The notes beneath the pieces are model-generated. The model did no database searches, was not told where the DNA came from, and was given only the letters and a program-made list of their open reading frames with translations. From Saprospiraceae bacterium (GTDB lineage Bacteria > Bacteroidota > Bacteroidia > Chitinophagales > Saprospiraceae): a stretch of DNA of 19,992 nt. Both the position numbers and the translations under genes were made by a program. The stretch lies in assembly GCA_013002625.1 (NCBI GenBank), contig JABDJE010000229.1:1-19992 (forward strand), read 5' to 3'. This document shows positions 16,530-19,992 of the stretch, piece by piece (positions within the stretch are counted from its first letter, which is position 1; each line of letters begins with the position of its first letter).

Positions 16530-17018
16530 ATGAATAATATAGATATAGAAAAAGAACACTTGATTAAATTAGCCGGTAAGATGAACAAACTCTTATCCTC
16601 GTATGCAGTGTATGCTCAGAATGTGAGAACCTTCCACTGGAATATCGAAGGTCAGAACTTCTTTCAATTGCATGAAGTCTTTGAAGAGTTATACATCGAT
16701 GCCAGAGAAAGAATCGATGACATTGCCGAAAGAATACTCACCTTGGGATTCAAGCCCATGTCCAAATTGACAGATTACCTCGAATACTCCGAAATTAAGG
16801 AGGTCAATTATAATATGGAGGATAGAGAGATGATGCAAAGTCTCGTTGAGATGCATAGAGAATTGATCAACCATATTCGAGAGACTATAAAAGAAGCCTC
16901 AGATAAAATGGATGAGGGGACAGTAGATCTGTTATCGGATATGATTTCCACAATAGAGAAAAGAACATGGATGCTCAACGCGTGGCTAAGTTCACAAAAA
17001 GTTGCATCCTTAAACTAA
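16530..17018 (+). CDS. dps: Dps family ferritin-like protein
   Basis: This 162-residue protein belongs to the Dps family. Dps dodecamers oxidise and store ferrous iron using peroxide, and often protect DNA under oxidative stress or starvation. The ferroxidase motif is clear: VRTFHWNIEGQNFFQLHEVFEELY followed by DARERIDDIAERI. His36, His48, Glu52, Asp63 and Glu67 match the spacing of the Listeria Dps-type ligands (His31, His43, Asp47, Asp58, Glu62), with Glu replacing Asp at the third site. The length is typical. The N-terminal tail is short and lacks the lysine-rich extension used by E. coli Dps to bind DNA. Two small frames lie just upstream and a strong terminator just downstream, so the unit probably covers about 16178-17057. 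Confidence 0.95.
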   Translation: MNNIDIEKEHLIKLAGKMNKLLSSYAVYAQNVRTFHWNIEGQNFFQLHEVFEELYIDARERIDDIAERILTLGFKPMSKLTDYLEYSEIKEVNYNMEDREMMQSLVEMHRELINHIRETIKEASDKMDEGTVDLLSDMISTIEKRTWMLNAWLSSQKVASLN

Positions 17019-17025
17019 TAAAGTT

Positions 17026-17057
17026 AAAAAGCACAGCTCGAAGCTGTGCTTTTTTTT
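17026..17057 (+). terminator. Rho-independent terminator after dps
   Basis: A perfect 8-bp GC-containing stem, GCACAGCT (17031-17038) with AGCTGTGC (17042-17049), has a 3-nt loop and is flanked by AAAAA on the left and eight T on the right (17050-17057). The A/T flanks extend the pairing, so it could work on both strands. Confidence 0.9.
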
Positions 17058-17630
17058 ATAGCTACCCCAAATAGTTTACTTTTTCTCGGACTACACTCTC
17101 CTCGAAGATTAATTCAATATCATAAAGTCTTAAAATAAACCTAAGCGGAGGAATAATTCTGGGTATACATGATTATTTAGCATATAAAGATAATAGTAAA
17201 GGGTAGCAATCTTTTCACTATTGGTTTTTAGCTAGTTGAATTCTTTAACGATTTTAATTTAGTCGGTATGGCGGGCTGACTTATGTCAGCAGTTATAGTT
17301 GATGAATTGCTATTGTTAAATTAAAGCCAACTTGAAGTTAACATATTCGCAATATGAGAAAGATATATTTAAATGTTTATAAGAATTTGGATTTATTTTT
17401 TTAAATTTAATTACTTAGAAATAAGAAAAAACAAAATAAAACACGCTAAAACCAACTTGAAACATAATAATGTATTATTCTAAACTTATTTAAAAAAACT
17501 TTATTTACGAGCTTCTTATTAATATTCAGAATATCTCAGAATTGACTTTTGGGTTGGTTTAACTAACGTATCGCAAGTGCATGAATAATGTAGTTGCTCT
17601 GTTTATTAACTAACTAAACCCTTAAGTATC
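17058..17630. other. AT-rich non-coding region between dps and the repeat protein
   Basis: About 570 bp without a convincing gene; the frames present are very short. It holds one perfect short inverted repeat (17275-17290) and a 10-bp direct repeat, CCAACTTGAA, at 17327-17336 and 17452-17461. The segment presumably contains the promoter and leader of the large secreted protein at 17631, but I could not pick a convincing TTTG/TAnnTTTG pair. Confidence 0.6.
17275..17290. repeat. Short perfect inverted repeat
   Basis: GCTGAC, four-base spacer TTAT, GTCAGC. It is more GC-rich than its surroundings and has no T run after it, so it is not an obvious terminator. It could be a regulator site or an RNA hairpin in the leader of the downstream gene, or chance. 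Confidence 0.4.
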
Positions 17631-19992
17631 ATGAAAAAATTTTTCACTAATCTGCTAGTGCGGTCTTCTTATATAGGCTGTGCTTTCTTATTTTTCCTAC
17701 TCTTTTCTTTTAGTCCTCAATCTGTAAATGCCCATGGCGTTCAAACCGCCTGGTGCTGGGCGCCTGATGGAGAACATATTAGGATCTACATTGAACATTG
17801 GCATGGCGATAGTCAGAATGTCGATTGTGGTGCAGGAGCTACCATTAACGTCGCTGTTGCTATAAATGGGCAAGCACCAGCTACATACAACAACATTGCA
17901 TTTCAATATAATCAAATCAATACTACTGTAGGTAACTTGCCACACGATTCAAGACTACCCATTCAAATTGTGAGTACTTGTTCAGGTCAAGCAAATACAT
18001 ATAATGATTGGGGTGTTTGGGATTTTCCACTACCAGATGGATTATGTCCAAGTGGTGGCACCATACAGGTTACCGTACTATCAGCTAATGATTGTGTATT
18101 TGAAGAGGCATGCTCTGAATTGTACCCTGCTTCCACTGATACTGTAATTGTACCAGCTGACTGTCCCTGTGGACCAGGTCTTCCTGGAACAGATAATGAT
18201 GGAGATGGTTGGATTGACGAATGTGATTGTGATGACAATGATCCGAATGTGAATCCTGCAATGAGTGAAGTTTGTGGTAATGGTATTGATGACGATTGTG
18301 ATGGTGTTGTAGATACTGATGACGATGATGGAGATGGGATTGGCGCTTGTCAGGGTGATTGCGATGATAATAATTCAAACGTATATCCAGGGGCACCAGA
18401 AATTTGCGATGCTCTTGACAATGATTGTGATGGTGTGATTCCTGCTAATGAGGTAGATAATGACAATGATGGTTTTGCATGTGATGATTGTGATGATAAT
18501 AATCCGAATGTATATCCAGGAGCACCAGAAACCTGTGATGGCCTGGACAACGATTGTGATGGCCAAGTAGATAATGTAGGAGATGGAGATGGAGACGGTG
18601 TTAATTTTTGCAATGACTGTGACGACACTGATCCAACTGTGTACCCAGGGGCACCGGAATTATGTGATGGCCTAGACAATGATTGTGATGGAACCGATCC
18701 TACTAATGAACTTGATGACAATGATGGAGACGGCTATGCTGGATGTCAAGAATGTGATGATAATGATCCAAATGTTTATCCTGGAGCTACTGAAGTATGC
18801 AACGGGATAGATGATAACTGTGATGGTAATATTGATGAGGGTTTTGTAGATGTTGATGGAGATGGATTTAGTGCTCCTGGCGCATGTTCTGGCTCTCAAG
18901 ATGACTGTGACGACAATGATCCAACTGTTTATCCAGGTGCTCCAGAATTATGTGACGGTAAGGATAATGATTGTGATGGCATAGTGGAAACTTCTACTTC
19001 CTATGGTATTCAAAATACAGATCTTATTAATCAAACAAACGATTGTGGAAATGGATTTATTTATGGTGGTTATGGAGCAGATATAGGTTTCACCTGGACT
19101 AGTACAGATCCTAATACTCCTCTAGAAGTCAATGTTGAATTCTACATCGGAGTGGATTGTCACTCAGGTGCAATGCTTTCAACTGCATTAAATGGAATTG
19201 CACAAGCTCCGTTCATGTCTGCTCCTGGTGCAAACTGTACATGCTCTCCTTCAAACACAGTTTTTGTTAGTGTTCCGGTTAATCCTGCAGATTATAATTC
19301 AGGAGGCGTTAATACATTTACAATCAGCACAACAACAGCAATAGGCTTTGCTCTAAATCCATCAGGCAATTATGCCAATGTTTGTGTTGATTATTGTGAA
19401 GATCCAGATGGAGATGGTGTTTGTGGTGATGATGACAACTGTCCTAATGATGCCAATGCAGATCAATTGGATTCAGATGGAGATGGTGAAGGAGATGCTT
19501 GTGATGTGTGTCCATTTGATCCTGATAATGACATAGATGGAGATGGTGTTTGTGGTGATATTGATAATTGTGTTGATGATGCCAATGCAGATCAATTGGA
19601 TTCAGACGGAGATGGCGAGGGAGATGTTTGTGATGTGTGTCCATTTGATCCTGATAATGACATAGATGGAGACGGTGTTTGTGGTGATGTTGATAATTGT
19701 GTTGATACACCTAATTCAGATCAAGCTGATTCTGACTGTGACACTGTGGGTGATGTTTGTGATATCTGTCCGAATGGAGACGATACAAAAGATGCCAACG
19801 GAGATGGAATTCCAGATTGTTCTCAGGCACTCGGATACAGTGACTATGATGACTCATGGAAATGCAACAATAATAATAAAGTGTTTATCTGTCATGTACC
19901 TCCTGGCAACCCAGCAAACGCGCACACAATTTGTGTAAATGTTAATTCAATACCAGCACACTTGAGTAATCACGGAGGTGATGCTGTTGGAC
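17631..19992 (+). CDS. Large secreted Cys-rich protein with MopE-type and thrombospondin type 3-like repeats (C-terminus beyond window)
   Basis: The frame is open from ATG 17631 to the window end: 787 codons and no stop. Residues 1-34 form a signal peptide (ending QSVNA). An unrecognised N-terminal domain rich in Trp, Cys and His (about 35-195) follows. Six repeats of the putative metal-binding MopE type lie at about 200-452 (core CDDNDPNVYPGAPE..CDGLDNDCDG). An unrecognised probable beta domain covers about 455-590. Three thrombospondin type 3-like units, rich in DxDGDG, span about 593-721. Near 750-787 is the motif CHVPPGNP..AHTICV, seen in many secreted bacterial proteins. The Asp/Asn loops should bind calcium, and MopE homologues bind copper. 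In Bacteroidota such proteins usually end in a type IX secretion sorting domain, which cannot be seen here. It is likely a cell-surface or adhesive protein. Confidence 0.85.
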   Translation, partial: MKKFFTNLLVRSSYIGCAFLFFLLFSFSPQSVNAHGVQTAWCWAPDGEHIRIYIEHWHGDSQNVDCGAGATINVAVAINGQAPATYNNIAFQYNQINTTVGNLPHDSRLPIQIVSTCSGQANTYNDWGVWDFPLPDGLCPSGGTIQVTVLSANDCVFEEACSELYPASTDTVIVPADCPCGPGLPGTDNDGDGWIDECDCDDNDPNVNPAMSEVCGNGIDDDCDGVVDTDDDDGDGIGACQGDCDDNNSNVYPGAPEICDALDNDCDGVIPANEVDNDNDGFACDDCDDNNPNVYPGAPETCDGLDNDCDGQVDNVGDGDGDGVNFCNDCDDTDPTVYPGAPELCDGLDNDCDGTDPTNELDDNDGDGYAGCQECDDNDPNVYPGATEVCNGIDDNCDGNIDEGFVDVDGDGFSAPGACSGSQDDCDDNDPTVYPGAPELCDGKDNDCDGIVETSTSYGIQNTDLINQTNDCGNGFIYGGYGADIGFTWTSTDPNTPLEVNVEFYIGVDCHSGAMLSTALNGIAQAPFMSAPGANCTCSPSNTVFVSVPVNPADYNSGGVNTFTISTTTAIGFALNPSGNYANVCVDYCEDPDGDGVCGDDDNCPNDANADQLDSDGDGEGDACDVCPFDPDNDIDGDGVCGDIDNCVDDANADQLDSDGDGEGDVCDVCPFDPDNDIDGDGVCGDVDNCVDTPNSDQADSDCDTVGDVCDICPNGDDTKDANGDGIPDCSQALGYSDYDDSWKCNNNNKVFICHVPPGNPANAHTICVNVNSIPAHLSNHGGDAVG
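18228..18992 (+). repeat. Six tandem MopE-type repeats within the secreted protein
   Basis: Each unit begins at a Cys-Asp-Asp codon string, at 18228, 18360, 18489, 18618, 18753 and 18906. Unit lengths are 132, 129, 129, 135 and 153 bp (43-51 residues), with the last shorter. The conserved core is CDDxDPxVYPGAPExCDGxDNDCDG. Copies differ by many synonymous changes, so they are not a recent duplication. Confidence 0.85.
19407..19793 (+). repeat. Three thrombospondin type 3-like repeats of 129 bp
   Basis: Units start at 19407, 19536 and 19665 with the shared GATGGAGAxGGTGTTTGTGG string, an exact period of 129 bp (43 codons). The first two are about 90% identical by eye (about 118 of 129 bases), suggesting fairly recent duplication. 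The third has diverged. The protein unit is DGDGVCGDxDNC...ADQLDSDGDGEGDxCDxCPFDPDNDI. Confidence 0.85.

Noticed and set aside
18085..18899. Several antisense open frames of 60-120 codons opposite the MopE-type repeats
   Set aside because: They are low-complexity shadows of the Asp/Gly-rich repeats on the plus strand. They lack domain-like sequence, and the plus-strand frame is continuous with a signal peptide.
19444..19710. Minus-strand His-rich frame
   Set aside because: It is a repeat artefact: the reverse complement of GAT-rich TSP3 codons reads as His-rich protein and repeats with the same 129-bp period.
18228..19793. CRISPR-like spaced repeats
   Set aside because: Repeats are coding, differ mostly at synonymous positions, have no constant short repeat with unique spacers, and lie inside one long open frame.

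Overview
The window looks like chromosomal DNA of a free-living member of the Bacteroidota, and perhaps of the Saprospiria/Chitinophagia side of the phylum. The last step is inference from protein style. The evidence is an AT-rich genome, Bacteroidota-type proteins (DUF4292 lipoprotein, DUF4230 proteins, a BamA with Omp85 architecture), lack of strong Shine-Dalgarno sequences, and a large secreted protein with MopE-type and thrombospondin type 3 repeats. I saw no rRNA, tRNA, CRISPR array, insertion sequence or phage gene.

Layout. Positions 1-3094 (+) hold the 3' end of uppS, then bamA. Positions 3120-9092 (-) hold five tightly packed genes, transcribed in the order pyruvate kinase, TPR protein, DUF4292 lipoprotein, degenerate LytM/EnvC-like protein, hflX. 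They run convergently into bamA. A 165-bp divergent intergenic region follows. Positions 9258-13786 (+) hold acpP, a clear terminator, fabF, rnc, a DUF457/YdjM-like membrane protein and a GH113-like glycosidase. Positions 13890-16084 (+) hold a DUF4230 lipoprotein overlapping by 4 bp a membrane-anchored DUF4230-GH25 fusion. Positions 16178-17018 (+) hold two very small ORFs followed by dps and a strong terminator. An AT-rich non-coding stretch of about 570 bp follows. From 17631 (+) a very acidic, Cys-rich secreted repeat protein runs off the window end.

The most striking observation is in acpP. The reading frame is a textbook acyl carrier protein, but codon 37, which should be the serine carrying 4'-phosphopantetheine, reads TAA. 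The rest of the frame is intact on both sides. The change needs one base (TCA to TAA) and falls on the one residue the protein cannot work without. It could be a base-calling error, a recent nonsense mutation compensated by a second ACP gene, or, much less likely, stop-codon recoding. Other points worth a second look are the tandem DUF4230 genes with one fused to a muramidase, the basic small ORF upstream of dps, and the secreted protein whose two different Asp-rich repeat families share a pitch of about 43 residues.

Themes. Many genes serve the cell envelope: undecaprenyl phosphate supply (uppS), outer-membrane protein assembly (bamA), a lipoprotein and a LytM amidase-activator candidate, a GH25 muramidase, and fatty-acid elongation (acpP-fabF). 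The rest are central metabolism (pyk), RNA processing (rnc), a ribosome-associated GTPase (hflX) and iron/DNA protection (dps).
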